Notes: generated by a model not told the origin, from the letters alone. 43,204 bases of DNA from Acidimicrobiales bacterium (GCA_020846295.1 JADLEF010000230.1:1-43204), one strand, 5' to 3'. Shown: positions 1-8,347, numbered from the stretch's first letter. Program-made: numbers and translations.

Positions 1-619
1 CGGGGAGCCGGCTGTGGGCGTTGAGCCCGGACGGGTTGCCCATCAGGTAGGCGGGCCGCCCGGCGAAGCCGTCGGGCAGGGGACCGGCGGCGGCGCGGGG
101 GTCGATGGCGCGCCGATAGCCGCTGAGCCCCAGGAAGCAGACGACCCCCGGTCCCAGCCACCGCACCAGCCGCTCGAGCCGCGCCGCACCGGCCACGTAC
201 TCTGATGCCTCGAGCTCGTCGGCGGCGCGCGTGGCCCGCTTGACGAGGTCGGTGAACCCGATGCGGTCCACCTCGAGCACGAGCTCCGGTCGTCGATCGC
301 GCTCGGCGGCGGTGAGGCCGGCGCCGATCAGCGCCGGCCAGAACCGGTTGCCCGGCCGGGCGAACCCGACCCCGGCGTCGGCGGCGTAGAGCGACGGGTT
401 CAGCCCGCACACGAGCAACCGGAGCCCCGGCCCGACGCGATCGGGCAGGGTCCGGGCCCGCACGAGCGGCCCGCGGGGACCGGATGGCTCGAAGCCCGCC
501 CCGGCCACCAGGTCAGCGGTGGTGAACCCGCCCCCGAACGGCTGCGCCGGCCGCCCCCGCAGCCGCACGACATCACCGACGGCCGACGAGCCGTGCACGA
601 GCGCCAACCGCTTCGGCAA
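1..619 (-). CDS. mug: Mug-type mismatch-specific uracil-DNA glycosylase (partial, 3' end outside window)
   Basis: Base-excision repair enzyme of the Mug/TDG family, removing uracil or thymine mispaired with guanine. The minus-strand reading holds the two family motifs: CGLNPSLYAADAG near residue 55 (the GINPG active-site motif, with its Asn kept and Ser in the last position) followed by FARPGNRFWPAL, and NPSGLNAHSRL at the window edge (the NPSGLN intercalation loop). The start chosen is TTG at 619, because a GGGGAGG ribosome site lies about 9 bases upstream; GTG at 598 is an alternative. The reading frame runs off the left edge, so the C-terminus is missing. Motif match is strong; the exact start is less sure. 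Confidence 0.88.
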   Translation of the reverse strand, partial: MPKRLALVHGSSAVGDVVRLRGRPAQPFGGGFTTADLVAGAGFEPSGPRGPLVRARTLPDRVGPGLRLLVCGLNPSLYAADAGVGFARPGNRFWPALIGAGLTAAERDRRPELVLEVDRIGFTDLVKRATRAADELEASEYVAGAARLERLVRWLGPGVVCFLGLSGYRRAIDPRAAAGPLPDGFAGRPAYLMGNPSGLNAHSRLP

Positions 620-681
620 CTCGACCGCCTCCCCGCCGCCGCGCTGGGCTGATCGAACCCAGCCAGCCGACCGGTCCGGGG

Positions 682-757
682 CGAAACGGCGAAGCCGGGC
701 GAAAACGGCGAAGCCGGGCGAAAACGGCGAAGCCGGGCGAAAACGGCGAAACGGGCC
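682..757. repeat. 19-bp tandem repeat, four copies
   Basis: Four head-to-tail copies of a 19-base unit (plus strand CGAAAACGGCGAAGCCGGG) at 682-699 (one base short), 700-718, 719-737 and 738-757 (last copy degenerate). On the minus strand each unit contains CGGC-TTC-GCCG followed by TTTT, a small hairpin with a T run. The array lies after the 53-residue gene and before mug, both on the minus strand. Confidence 0.9.
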
Positions 758-779
758 GAAACCCTTCGGTTCCGGCCCG
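752..779. terminator. Strong hairpin, probable terminator of the 53-residue gene
   Basis: A 12-bp stem (752-763 with 768-779, one A/C mismatch) closes a four-base loop. It begins 23 bases after the stop codon of the minus-strand gene at 802-963 and runs into the T-containing repeat array, so together they could end that transcript. Confidence 0.6.
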
Positions 780-801
780 CTCCGCGCTGCGTCTGTGACG
801 C

Positions 802-963
802 TCAGCCGACCTCGCCGTCGATCTTGTCGACCGCGTCCTTCACCGAGTCGGGCACCTTGCCGACGGTCTTCTCGTCGATCTTCTCGACGACATCCTTTGC
901 CGCATCCTCGACCTTCTCGGCGGCGTCCTTCACGGCTTCCTTCGCCTTGTCCATGAAGCTCAT
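802..963 (-). CDS. Small charged helical protein (Rv0909-type 'antitoxin' family-like)
   Basis: A 53-residue protein, MSFMDKAKEAVKDAAEKVED at its N-terminus, almost entirely Lys, Glu, Asp, Ala and Val in a heptad-like pattern. This suggests one or two amphipathic helices. Short proteins of this kind (MSFLDKAKD...) are common in Actinobacteria and are often labelled antitoxin after Rv0909, usually without a proven toxin. No toxin gene is adjacent here. An AAGGAAGG ribosome site lies about 7 bases before the ATG. It is divergent from the ATPase gene at 1099. The reading is secure as a gene; the function is not known. Confidence 0.72.
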   Translation of the reverse strand: MSFMDKAKEAVKDAAEKVEDAAKDVVEKIDEKTVGKVPDSVKDAVDKIDGEVG

Positions 964-1085
964 GTCATACCTTCCTTACCAACGGTGACCACAGCGACAC
1001 CGACACTAGTCGTAGCTCCGATCGCGCGGCAGGTCGGGAACGGCGACCGATCGGGGGTTCACCCGCCTTCGCCCCCTCCCGCGCC

Positions 1086-1091
1086 TATCGT
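1086..1091 (+). promoter_or_regulatory. -10 hexamer TATCGT, leaderless start of ATPase gene
   Basis: TANNNT hexamer ending 7 bases before the ATG at 1099, the spacing expected if transcription begins at the start codon. Confidence 0.5.
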
Positions 1092-1098
1092 CCGGCTC

Positions 1099-3498
1099 AT
1101 GGCTGCAGTTCCCCCGGATCGGATGTTCATCGGCGCCGACCTCGACCCGGCCACCAGGCAACGCTCCGAACAGCTCACCACCTACGACCCGGACGACCTC
1201 GTGACCCACGGGGTCATCGTCGGCATGACCGGCTCGGGCAAGACGGGCCTCGGCCTGGTGCTGCTCGAGGAGGCGCTGCTGCAGGGTGTCCCCTGCCTGA
1301 TCATCGACCCCAAGGGCGACCTCGGGAACCTGGCGCTCACCTTCCCCGAGCTCGACGCTGCGCAGTTCCGGCCCTGGATCGACGAGCAGCAGGCGGCCAA
1401 GGACGGGCTCACCCCCGACGCCGCGGCCGCCAAGGCGGCGCAGGACTGGAAGGACGGCCTGGCGTCGTGGGGCATCGACGGCGCCCGCATCAAGGCGCTG
1501 CGGGATCGGGCCCCGGTCACCCTGTACACGCCGGGGTCGAGCACCGGCGTGCCGATCAACCTGGTCGGCTCGCTGCAGGCGCCCGCCGAGGGCACCGACC
1601 AGGAGACCCTGCACGACGAGATCGAGGGCTTCGTCTCCGGCCTGCTCTCCCTCGCCGGGCTCGAGGCCGACCCGTTGACCAGCCCCGAGCACATCCTGCT
1701 CACCAACCTGATCGCCGACGCCTGGGCCAATGGCCGCAGCCTCGATCTCGCCGGTCTCATCGGCGCGGTGCAGTCCCCGCCGCTGCGCAAGCTCGGCGTG
1801 CTGGAGCTCGACAGCTTCTTCCCGCCCAAAGAGCGCATGGGTCTCGCCCTGCGACTCAACGGCCTGCTCGCCTCGCCCAGCTTCCAGGCCTGGTCGCTGG
1901 GTGCGCCGATCGACTTCGACGCCATGCTGCACACCCCCGAGGGCGGACCACGCGCCGCGGTGATCGGGCTGTCCCACCTGGCCGACGCCGAGCGGCAGTT
2001 CGTGGTGACCCTGCTGCTGTCCAAGCTCGTCACCTGGATGCGACGCCAGTCCGGCACCACCTCCCTGCGGGCGCTGGTGTACATGGACGAGGTGTTCGGC
2101 TACGTGCCGCCCAACGGCATGCCACCGGCCAAGAAGCCGATCCTCACCATCCTCAAGCAGGCCCGCGCCTTCGGCGTCGGCATGGTGTTGGCCACCCAGA
2201 ACCCCGTCGACGTCGACTACAAGGCGCTGTCCAACGCGGGCACGTGGATGGTCGGCCGCCTGCAGACCGAGCGGGACAAGGCCCGCCTGCTCGAGGGGCT
2301 CACCGCGGCATCGGGCTCCGTGGACGTGGGCGAGATCGACCGCACCATCTCGGCGCTGGGCAAACGGCAGTTCGTGCTGCAACAGGCCGGGTCGAGCGGG
2401 CCCAAGCTGTTCACCACCCGGTGGGCCATGTCCTATCTCCGCGGTCCGCTCGACCGGGACCAGATCGCCGCGCTGACCGCCACCGCACCCGCCGGAGACC
2501 GGGCCACCACCGCCGTGCCGACCCAGGCGGCCGCCGCGCCGGCCGCGCCCGACCTCGCCGACGACGAGACCACCGTCGCGCCCGTGGTGGCCGACACCGT
2601 CGCCGTGCGGTACCTCGCTCCCGACGCACCGTGGGCCCGCGCCGTCGGCGCCGTACCGGGCGGTACGCGCCTGGAGGCGGCGCTGGTGGCCGGCGTCCAG
2701 CTGCGCTTCGACGACGCCCGCTCCGAGCTCGACGAACGCCAGGAGTGGGAGGCGGTGCTGCACCCGTTGGGCCGCGAGGTGGACTGGTCCGCCGCGGTCG
2801 AGGTCGATCACGACGACCGGGACCTGCGCACCGACGCACCCGCCGGCGCGACCTACGTGCTGCGCGACGCCCCGCTCGACACAGCGGCGTGGTTCCGCAC
2901 CGCCGAGAAGCGGCTCGTCGAGCACCTGCGCCTCGCCGAGGAGCTGAGCCTGCTCCGCAACAAGCAGCTGAAGGTGCTGCAACGACCCAACGAGGACGAG
3001 GCCGCCTTCCGGCTCCGCGTCGACGCCGCCGCCGACGCCCGCAGCGACGAGGAGGCGGCCGCCCTGCGCACCAAGATCGCCGCTCGGGCCGAGACGCTGC
3101 GCGACGCCATCGCCGATGCCCAGGAGCGGGTCGAGGACCTCGAGGCCGAACACCGCCGCAAGCGCACCGGCGGGATGCTCAAGGCGGCGGGCGGCCTGCT
3201 CGGCGCCTTCCTGGGCGGCAGGAAGTCCTCCCGCAGCCTGGCCCGGAGCATCACCACCGCGGCCGGCTCGGTCGTCGGCCAGAGCGGATCGGCGACGCTG
3301 GACAATGCCCAGCAGAAGGTCGAGCGCGGCCGGCGCGAGCTCGCCGAGCTGGAGGCGGAGCTCGCCGAACAGCTCGTCGCCCTCGATCAGAAGTGGGACG
3401 CGATCGCCGCCGAGGTGGACTCGATGCGGGTCCGCCTCACCGCTGCGGACATCACCGTCACCCAGCTGGCGTTGTGCTGGATCCCGACGGCACCCTGA
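1099..3498 (+). CDS. HerA/VirB4-like ATPase with C-terminal coiled coil (DUF853-like)
   Basis: A 799-residue P-loop ATPase of the HerA/FtsK-like superfamily. Walker A is GMTGSGKT at residues 42-49, preceded by HGVIVG, and Walker B is LVYMDE around 326-331. Downstream, LATQNPVDVDYKALSNAGTW matches the sensor and arginine-finger region of helicase HerA-like proteins. Residues about 610-760 are rich in Glu, Arg, Leu and Ala, predict a long coiled coil, and include a Gly-rich GMLKAAGGLLGAFLGG patch. Family members move or remodel DNA or act in secretion and conjugation; none of those partners is nearby, so the role is open. ATG 1099 is preferred over the upstream ATG at 985 because of the -10 hexamer just before it and because the extra residues look non-conserved. 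The last 41 bases overlap the convergent permease gene. Confidence 0.82.
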   Translation: MAAVPPDRMFIGADLDPATRQRSEQLTTYDPDDLVTHGVIVGMTGSGKTGLGLVLLEEALLQGVPCLIIDPKGDLGNLALTFPELDAAQFRPWIDEQQAAKDGLTPDAAAAKAAQDWKDGLASWGIDGARIKALRDRAPVTLYTPGSSTGVPINLVGSLQAPAEGTDQETLHDEIEGFVSGLLSLAGLEADPLTSPEHILLTNLIADAWANGRSLDLAGLIGAVQSPPLRKLGVLELDSFFPPKERMGLALRLNGLLASPSFQAWSLGAPIDFDAMLHTPEGGPRAAVIGLSHLADAERQFVVTLLLSKLVTWMRRQSGTTSLRALVYMDEVFGYVPPNGMPPAKKPILTILKQARAFGVGMVLATQNPVDVDYKALSNAGTWMVGRLQTERDKARLLEGLTAASGSVDVGEIDRTISALGKRQFVLQQAGSSGPKLFTTRWAMSYLRGPLDRDQIAALTATAPAGDRATTAVPTQAAAAPAAPDLADDETTVAPVVADTVAVRYLAPDAPWARAVGAVPGGTRLEAALVAGVQLRFDDARSELDERQEWEAVLHPLGREVDWSAAVEVDHDDRDLRTDAPAGATYVLRDAPLDTAAWFRTAEKRLVEHLRLAEELSLLRNKQLKVLQRPNEDEAAFRLRVDAAADARSDEEAAALRTKIAARAETLRDAIADAQERVEDLEAEHRRKRTGGMLKAAGGLLGAFLGGRKSSRSLARSITTAAGSVVGQSGSATLDNAQQKVERGRRELAELEAELAEQLVALDQKWDAIAAEVDSMRVRLTAADITVTQLALCWIPTAP

Positions 3499-4672
3499 AC
3501 CGGAGGCGGTCGGTCAGCGGCCGCAGGCGCGCCGCCAGCACCGGCGTAGCGTGCTCGGCCAGGCCACGCGGCACGGCGACCATCAGCACGGCGGCGGCGA
3601 CGGCGCACAGCGCCAGCGCGGCCGGTCGATCCAGCAGCCGTTCGGACACCACGTAGACCAGGGAGCCGATGGCGGGCCCGCTGAGCGAGCGCATGCCCCC
3701 GAAGGCCGCGGCCACCAGCGGCGGCACCGCCCACAGCAGCGGATCGAACGCGCCGGCGGCGGACACGACGCCCGTGCGGAACCCGACGAGCGCGCCGGCG
3801 GTCCCGGCCGCCGCGGCGGCCATCGTCCACATCAGCTGGCGCGACCAGTCGGCGCGCACCCCGAGGGTCGAGGCAGCCTCCGGGTCGTCGCGCTGGGCGA
3901 TGGCGGCCAGACCGAGCCGGCTGCGGCGCACGGCGACGACCGCCACCACGCTGCCGACGCCGAGCACCACCGCCAGCCACGTGGTGAGGCTGCGGCGCAC
4001 CGTCGGGCCGAGGGAGCTGACCGCGGCGATGGCGCGGCCCTGCTGCGACGGCTCGTCGACCCCGGCGACCAGCGCCGAACCGGCCGCCCCCGCCACCAGT
4101 CCGGCCAGCGCCGTCCAGGCGGGGGCGAGCTTGAGCAGCAACCACCCGGTGGGCAGCGACACGACCGCCGTGCCCATCGCGGCCAGGGCCAACGCCACGA
4201 CCGGGTTCAGCCCACCCCAGCTGACGAGCGCGACCCACAGGTAGGCGCCGACGCCGGCGTGGAAGCCGCCCGACAACGACGGGGTGCCCGCGAAGCCGGC
4301 GAGCAGCGCCCACCACTGGGCGAGCGCGACCAGCACCAGCAGATCGACGAGGAAGCCCGACGCCGCCTGGCCGACCCACAGCGGCAGCGACACCACCACG
4401 AAGAACAGGGCGACGGCGGCCGCCACCTGCGGCCAGCGGTACCCCGTGCGGGGTCCCACCGGCAGTAGCGGATCGGGGGCAGGAGGCAGCAGCGGCGGAT
4501 CCCCGACCATCGCACCGGGGTCGACGCCGGCGGCACCGGGGTTGCCTGGGTCGCCGGCGTCCGAGCGTGGGCCGCCGGGGTCCACCCCGGACCGGCCGGG
4601 GAGCTCGGTCGGCGGGTCGACCGAGGTGGCGGCGTCGCCCTCGTCGCGGCGCGGCGGATCGGTGGCGCTCAT
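3458..4672 (-). CDS. Branched-chain amino-acid-type ABC permease, LivM-like
   Basis: A 404-residue integral membrane permease. After an acidic and Pro/Gly-rich cytoplasmic N-terminus of about 70 residues come many hydrophobic segments (for example AAAVALFFVVVSLPLWVG and LLVLVALAQWWALLAG). The conserved cytoplasmic loop that contacts the ATPase is seen as IAQRDDPEAASTLGV, the LivM-type equivalent of AIRDNEIAAEALGV. The C-terminus GGMRSLSGPAIGSLVY fits LivM. The start ATG at 4672 overlaps the stop of the upstream LivH-like gene (ATGA), so the two are translationally coupled. The substrate is not determined, and no substrate-binding protein is encoded here. The gene ends inside the convergent ATPase gene. 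Confidence 0.85.
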   Translation of the reverse strand: MSATDPPRRDEGDAATSVDPPTELPGRSGVDPGGPRSDAGDPGNPGAAGVDPGAMVGDPPLLPPAPDPLLPVGPRTGYRWPQVAAAVALFFVVVSLPLWVGQAASGFLVDLLVLVALAQWWALLAGFAGTPSLSGGFHAGVGAYLWVALVSWGGLNPVVALALAAMGTAVVSLPTGWLLLKLAPAWTALAGLVAGAAGSALVAGVDEPSQQGRAIAAVSSLGPTVRRSLTTWLAVVLGVGSVVAVVAVRRSRLGLAAIAQRDDPEAASTLGVRADWSRQLMWTMAAAAAGTAGALVGFRTGVVSAAGAFDPLLWAVPPLVAAAFGGMRSLSGPAIGSLVYVVSERLLDRPAALALCAVAAAVLMVAVPRGLAEHATPVLAARLRPLTDRLRFRVPSGSSTTPAG

Positions 4673-5547
4673 CGGGCCGCCTCCCATCGGGGTGTGCTCC
4701 AGCGACCGACGTGGCCCTGCCGGGCGAACAGCACGACCAGCACGACGGCGTGCACGGCGAGGCCACCCCAGCCCTGGCGCACCTCGTCGCCCAACGTGCC
4801 CAACAGCGACAGCACGACGGCGGCGCCGATCGCGCCGGGGATCGAGCCGAGCCCTCCCAACAGCGCCGTCTCGGCGCCGACGACGGTGAGGGCGACCGCT
4901 GCGGTCGGGGTCAGGGCCCCGTGACGGGCGGCGAGCACACCGGCGAGCCCGGCGGCCGAGGCGGTCACCGCACCGAACAGCGCGGACACCTGGCGGGCGT
5001 CGTGGCCGGCGCGCACCAGCAGTTCGGGGGCGCGATCCATGACCACCAGACGAACGCGGAAGCGGCTGAGGGTGACCAGCGCGCCGAGGGCGAGGATGGC
5101 CGCCGAGGCCACCGCGGCATCGACCGCCGAGTCGACGGAGACCGACGGGCCGCCGAACAGCTCGCGGAGGTTGCCCCCACCGGTGGCGGCCACCGGGTCA
5201 TCGCCGCGCCACAGCACCGTCACCGCCACCGCGGCCACCGCCAGCAGCGAGCTGGCGGTGAACATCCGGGTCGGGTCCCCGGCGATCTCCGGGCGGGTGG
5301 TGACGAACACGCCGAGCAGGTAGGCGGCCCCGAAGACCAGCGGCACCACCGCGGCGGCGTTGGCGACCGGCCCGAGCCCCGTGGCGCTGCTCAACCACCC
5401 GGCGCCCACCGCGGCCACCGCCGCCGCGGCACCACCCCACAGCTCGCAACGGGCACCGAAGCGCTGGCCCACCCCGAACGCGAGCGCCAGCAGCGCCAGC
5501 GTCGGCGCCCGCAGCAGCGCCTCGATGACCAGGTCGACCCACCTCAT
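4669..5547 (-). CDS. Branched-chain amino-acid-type ABC permease, LivH-like
   Basis: A 292-residue membrane permease with about eight hydrophobic segments. The stretch DRAPELLVRAGHDARQVSAL followed by a Gly/Ala-rich helix, and the loop GAETALLGGLGSIPGAIGAA, match the LivH family (usual form GGLGSIPGAVLGG). It pairs with the LivM-like subunit downstream to form the membrane channel. ATG 5547 lies 19 bases after the stop of the LivF-like ATPase gene. Substrate is unknown; members of this family carry amino acids, urea, amides or aromatic acids. Confidence 0.85.
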   Translation of the reverse strand: MRWVDLVIEALLRAPTLALLALAFGVGQRFGARCELWGGAAAAVAAVGAGWLSSATGLGPVANAAAVVPLVFGAAYLLGVFVTTRPEIAGDPTRMFTASSLLAVAAVAVTVLWRGDDPVAATGGGNLRELFGGPSVSVDSAVDAAVASAAILALGALVTLSRFRVRLVVMDRAPELLVRAGHDARQVSALFGAVTASAAGLAGVLAARHGALTPTAAVALTVVGAETALLGGLGSIPGAIGAAVVLSLLGTLGDEVRQGWGGLAVHAVVLVVLFARQGHVGRWSTPRWEAAR

Positions 5548-5566
5548 GACGGGACCTCCACGAAGC

Positions 5567-6289
5567 TCATCGGACCTGCTCGCCGACGGTGAAGGGCGTG
5601 ACCCGCCCGCCCTGCACGGCGCGGGTCTGGTCGGCCAGGGTGCGGGCGAGCGCCAGGTTGCGGGTGGCGACGACCAGCGCCACCCCGGTGGCCGCGACCC
5701 GCCGCAGGCTGGCCCGCAGCCGCTCGATCGACACGTCGCCGAGGCCGGCAGCCGGCTCGTCGAGCAGCACCACCTGCGGGCCGCTGCGCAACGCCAGCGC
5801 GATGCTCACCGCAAGTCGCTCCCACGCCCCGACCGACTGCAGATCCGCCTCCACCACGCGCTCCAGACCGGGGAGGTACTCGCACAGGTCGTACATCGAC
5901 CACGGCGCACCGGGGCGGGGGCTGCCGCCGCGACCGAAGCGCATGCGGCGTCGCCGCCCCCCGAGGGCGGCCGGCAGGTCGAGCACCTCTTCGACGATCA
6001 GGTCCGGTAGCTCGATGCCGTGCTGGGGGACGAAGCCCAGGCCGTCGCGCACCCGCTCGTGGGGACGTCGATCGTGCAGCGGGCGCTCCCCCAGCCACAC
6101 CTGGCCCGTCGTCGGCTGCAGTCCGGCGATGCCGCGCAGCAGCAGCGTCTTGCCCGCGCCGCCGGGCCCGACGAGGGCGACGATCTCGCCGGGTCGGACC
6201 GACAGCTCGTCGAGGCGGACCACCGAGGTGGGCCCGACGAACACCTCGAGCTGCTCGACGCTGAACGTGCCGGCCGAGAACGAGCTCAC
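5567..6289 (-). CDS. LivF-like ABC ATPase with degenerate signature and switch motifs
   Basis: A 240-residue nucleotide-binding subunit. Walker A GPGGAGKT (around residues 38-45) and Walker B VVLLDEPAAGLG are intact. The ABC signature, normally LSGGEQQ, reads VGAWERL before AVSIALAL, and the switch His of the usual EHD is missing (VVATRNLALA). The GTG start at 6289 overlaps the stop of the LivG-like gene (GTGA), giving tight coupling. Other in-frame starts upstream lie inside the preceding gene and are not credible. With the LivG-like partner it would energise the LivH/LivM-like channel, but the lost residues raise doubt about normal ATP cycling. Confidence 0.82.
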   Translation of the reverse strand: MSSFSAGTFSVEQLEVFVGPTSVVRLDELSVRPGEIVALVGPGGAGKTLLLRGIAGLQPTTGQVWLGERPLHDRRPHERVRDGLGFVPQHGIELPDLIVEEVLDLPAALGGRRRRMRFGRGGSPRPGAPWSMYDLCEYLPGLERVVEADLQSVGAWERLAVSIALALRSGPQVVLLDEPAAGLGDVSIERLRASLRRVAATGVALVVATRNLALARTLADQTRAVQGGRVTPFTVGEQVR

Positions 6290-7002
6290 CGCACCAGCTC
6301 CTGGTTGCGCAGCAGGCGGTACTCGGCGCTCGCCTCCACCGCGTCGGGCGGTCCCTGGGCGACGATGCGGCCGCCGGCGAGCAGGACCAGCTGGTCGGGG
6401 CGCACGTCGAGCGGGCCGGGGGCGTCGAGCCAGAGCACGGCACCACCGAGCTGCGCCGTGGCCACGAGGGCGGCGGCGAGCTCGGCCCGGTGGTCGGCGG
6501 CGAGGTCGTTGGAGAGCTCGTCGACCACGATCAACCGGCGGGGTGCGGCGAGGACGCGCACCACCTCGAGGCGCGCCGAGCGCTCCGGGTCCAGCTGCCA
6601 GGCGGGCAGGTCCGCCACCTCGACCAGGTCGAAGCGCTCGAGCAGGCGGCCGGTGCGCACGACCGCCTCCCGACCGCCCCAGCGGCGGGCCGCCGAGGCG
6701 GCGACGAGGATGTTCTCCTGCACCGTGAGGGTGGCGAACGGACGGGGCCGCTGACGGACCCAGCCCACACCGAAGCGGGCGCGGCTGGCCGCGTCGACCT
6801 CGGTGATGTCGACGCCGTCGAGCACGACCCGCCCGGCGGAGGGGGTCAGCACCCCGCACACCACCTTGGCGATGGTCGTGCGGCCCGACCCCACCGGCCC
6901 CACCACCGCCGTGACCATACCGGCCCGCATGGAGAGCGAGAGCGCGCTCAACGGGCCGGCGCTGACCCGGTTCAGTTCGAGGACGGCGGCGTCGACGGGC
7001 AT
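6286..7002 (-). CDS. LivG-like ABC ATPase with altered Walker A and signature
   Basis: A 238-residue ABC subunit in which several catalytic motifs are changed. Walker A is GPVGSGRTT, with Arg in place of the catalytic Lys. The LivG signature LPYGQQRRLEIARAL is replaced by LDPERSARLEVVRVL. The Walker B region is LIVVDELSNDLA, keeping Asp-Glu. The switch His is absent (AVLWLDAPG). The Q-loop region is present as VRQRPRPFATLTVQENI. The ATG at 7002 starts two bases after the stop of the LLM oxidoreductase gene. It clearly belongs to the LivG family by position and overall pattern; whether it binds or hydrolyses ATP is doubtful. Confidence 0.8.
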   Translation of the reverse strand: MPVDAAVLELNRVSAGPLSALSLSMRAGMVTAVVGPVGSGRTTIAKVVCGVLTPSAGRVVLDGVDITEVDAASRARFGVGWVRQRPRPFATLTVQENILVAASAARRWGGREAVVRTGRLLERFDLVEVADLPAWQLDPERSARLEVVRVLAAPRRLIVVDELSNDLAADHRAELAAALVATAQLGGAVLWLDAPGPLDVRPDQLVLLAGGRIVAQGPPDAVEASAEYRLLRNQELVR

Positions 7003-7004
7003 GA

Positions 7005-8039
7005 TCAGCGGGGGGCGAGATCCCGCAGGGCCCGGGCGACCGCCTCCTGCTTGGAGCCGGCCTGCAGCCCGAACGGCATGATCGACAGCGCCGCGGTGGT
7101 GACCCCGTTGTCGAGGTAGCGCTCGATGTGCTCCCGGCACTGCTCGGGCGACCCGTGCACGATGAGCTCGTCGACCAGCGAGTCCGGGATGGCGGCGAGC
7201 GCCGCCTTGCGATCGCCGGCCTGCCATGCCGACCACATACCGGACAGTACGTCGCCGCGGCCCAGCCACTGGTGGAACGCGGCGTAGACCGGCACGTTCA
7301 GGTACGCGGCGATGGCGAACCGGGCGCCGGCGTACACCGCCTCGGTGTCGGTCGAGGGCGCCACGAAGATGCGGGCGACGATCTCCTTCGGCCGGCCGCC
7401 ACCGGCGTCCACCACCGGCTTGACCACCTGGGCCACGTCCGTCGCCGCGAGCCAGTTGATGATGGCGCCGTCGCCCTCGCGGCCGGCGAGGCGCAACATG
7501 CCCTCGCGCAGCCCGGCGACCAGCAGCGGCACCGGCTCCGGGGGCACCACGCCCAGCCGGAAGCCGTCGATGCTGACGGTGTCGTAGGTCTCGGTCACCT
7601 TCTCACCGGCGAGCGCGGCCCGCAGGAAGCGCAGCACGTCGCGGGTCTTCTTGTACGGCTCCTGGAAGGGGATGCCGTTCCAGCGCTCGACGATCACGTT
7701 GGAAGAGGTGCCGAGGCCGAAGGCGAACCGGCCGGGAGCGGCCTGGGCCAACGCGCCGATGGACTGTGCCATCAGCGCCGGTCCCCGGGTGAACGCGGGG
7801 ACGATGGCGCACCCCAGGCGCAGCGACGGCGCCCACTGCGAGGCGAGCACCAGCGGGGTGAAGGCGTCGCTGCCGTCGGCCTCGGAGGACCACACGTCGG
7901 TGTAGCCGAGGTCCTCGATCTCCTTCACGAGGTCGCGCTGCTCGCCGAGCGGGATGCCGCCGAAGGGCACGGACATGCCGTAGCGACGCGGCACTGAGGC
8001 CTGACCGGTGGCGGCGGATGGTGCGGCGGTGTCGGCCAC
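7005..8039 (-). CDS. LLM-class F420-dependent oxidoreductase
   Basis: A 344-residue luciferase-like monooxygenase-fold enzyme that probably uses reduced coenzyme F420. Typical features are the N-terminal MSVPFGGIPLGEQRDLVKEI, the segment EDLGYTDVWSSEADGSDAFT, LRLGCAIVPAFTRGP and the GRFAFGLGTSSNVIVERWNG strand-loop. The GTG start at 8039 is preceded by a GGAGG ribosome site. It is the first gene of an operon leading into the four ABC subunits, so its substrate may be related to the transported compound; that link is inference from position. A cofC gene for F420 synthesis is found at 28345. Confidence 0.88.
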   Translation of the reverse strand: MADTAAPSAATGQASVPRRYGMSVPFGGIPLGEQRDLVKEIEDLGYTDVWSSEADGSDAFTPLVLASQWAPSLRLGCAIVPAFTRGPALMAQSIGALAQAAPGRFAFGLGTSSNVIVERWNGIPFQEPYKKTRDVLRFLRAALAGEKVTETYDTVSIDGFRLGVVPPEPVPLLVAGLREGMLRLAGREGDGAIINWLAATDVAQVVKPVVDAGGGRPKEIVARIFVAPSTDTEAVYAGARFAIAAYLNVPVYAAFHQWLGRGDVLSGMWSAWQAGDRKAALAAIPDSLVDELIVHGSPEQCREHIERYLDNGVTTAALSIMPFGLQAGSKQEAVARALRDLAPR

Positions 8040-8347
8040 GTCCTGGCCTCCGTTTCTCGGTGGGTCCGTCGGCCGGATCGGTCCGACGCGTGGGTGCGGG
8101 TACGGCTGGGCGGCGTCACGCCGTTCGGCGGCGCCTCGGCCTGGGAGCGTAGTGGCCGCGCCCTGTGGTTCAGGTCACCCTGGGCCGGGCGCGGTGGCGG
8201 GGGTCCTCCGGGACCGAGCGGGCCCGGGCACCGCCGGCGCGGTCGGCGCGGTCGGCGGACCTCGGTGGCGCCGCCGGCGGAGCGGTTTTTCGTCCGTCGC
8301 TCCCTTCCCCCGGCTTCGCTGTCACACCCCCTGGGGAAGATGGGTGC
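8040..8347. other. Divergent intergenic region, 308 bp
   Basis: Contains the ribosome site of the minus-strand oxidoreductase gene (GGAGG at about 8047) and, at 8314-8329, a 16-base sequence that recurs exactly upstream of the gene at 31663. I find no further reading frame, RNA gene or clear hairpin; the rest is plain GC-rich sequence. Confidence 0.5.
8314..8329 (+). promoter_or_regulatory. Shared upstream element CTTCGCTGTCACACCC, copy 1
   Basis: Exact 16-base match to 31563-31578. It lies 18 bases before the ATG of the 58-residue gene, followed by GGGGAAGATGGGT. The TGTCA core recalls DNA-damage promoters of the PafBC type, but the rest of that consensus is not met. Confidence 0.45.

Noticed and set aside
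682-757. Possible CRISPR array
   Set aside because: Copies are directly adjacent with no spacers and only 19 bases long; it is a simple tandem repeat.
1006-3153. 715-codon open frame opposite the ATPase gene
   Set aside because: Composition is biased to Gly, Arg, Gln and Val without motifs, while the plus strand has clear Walker motifs.
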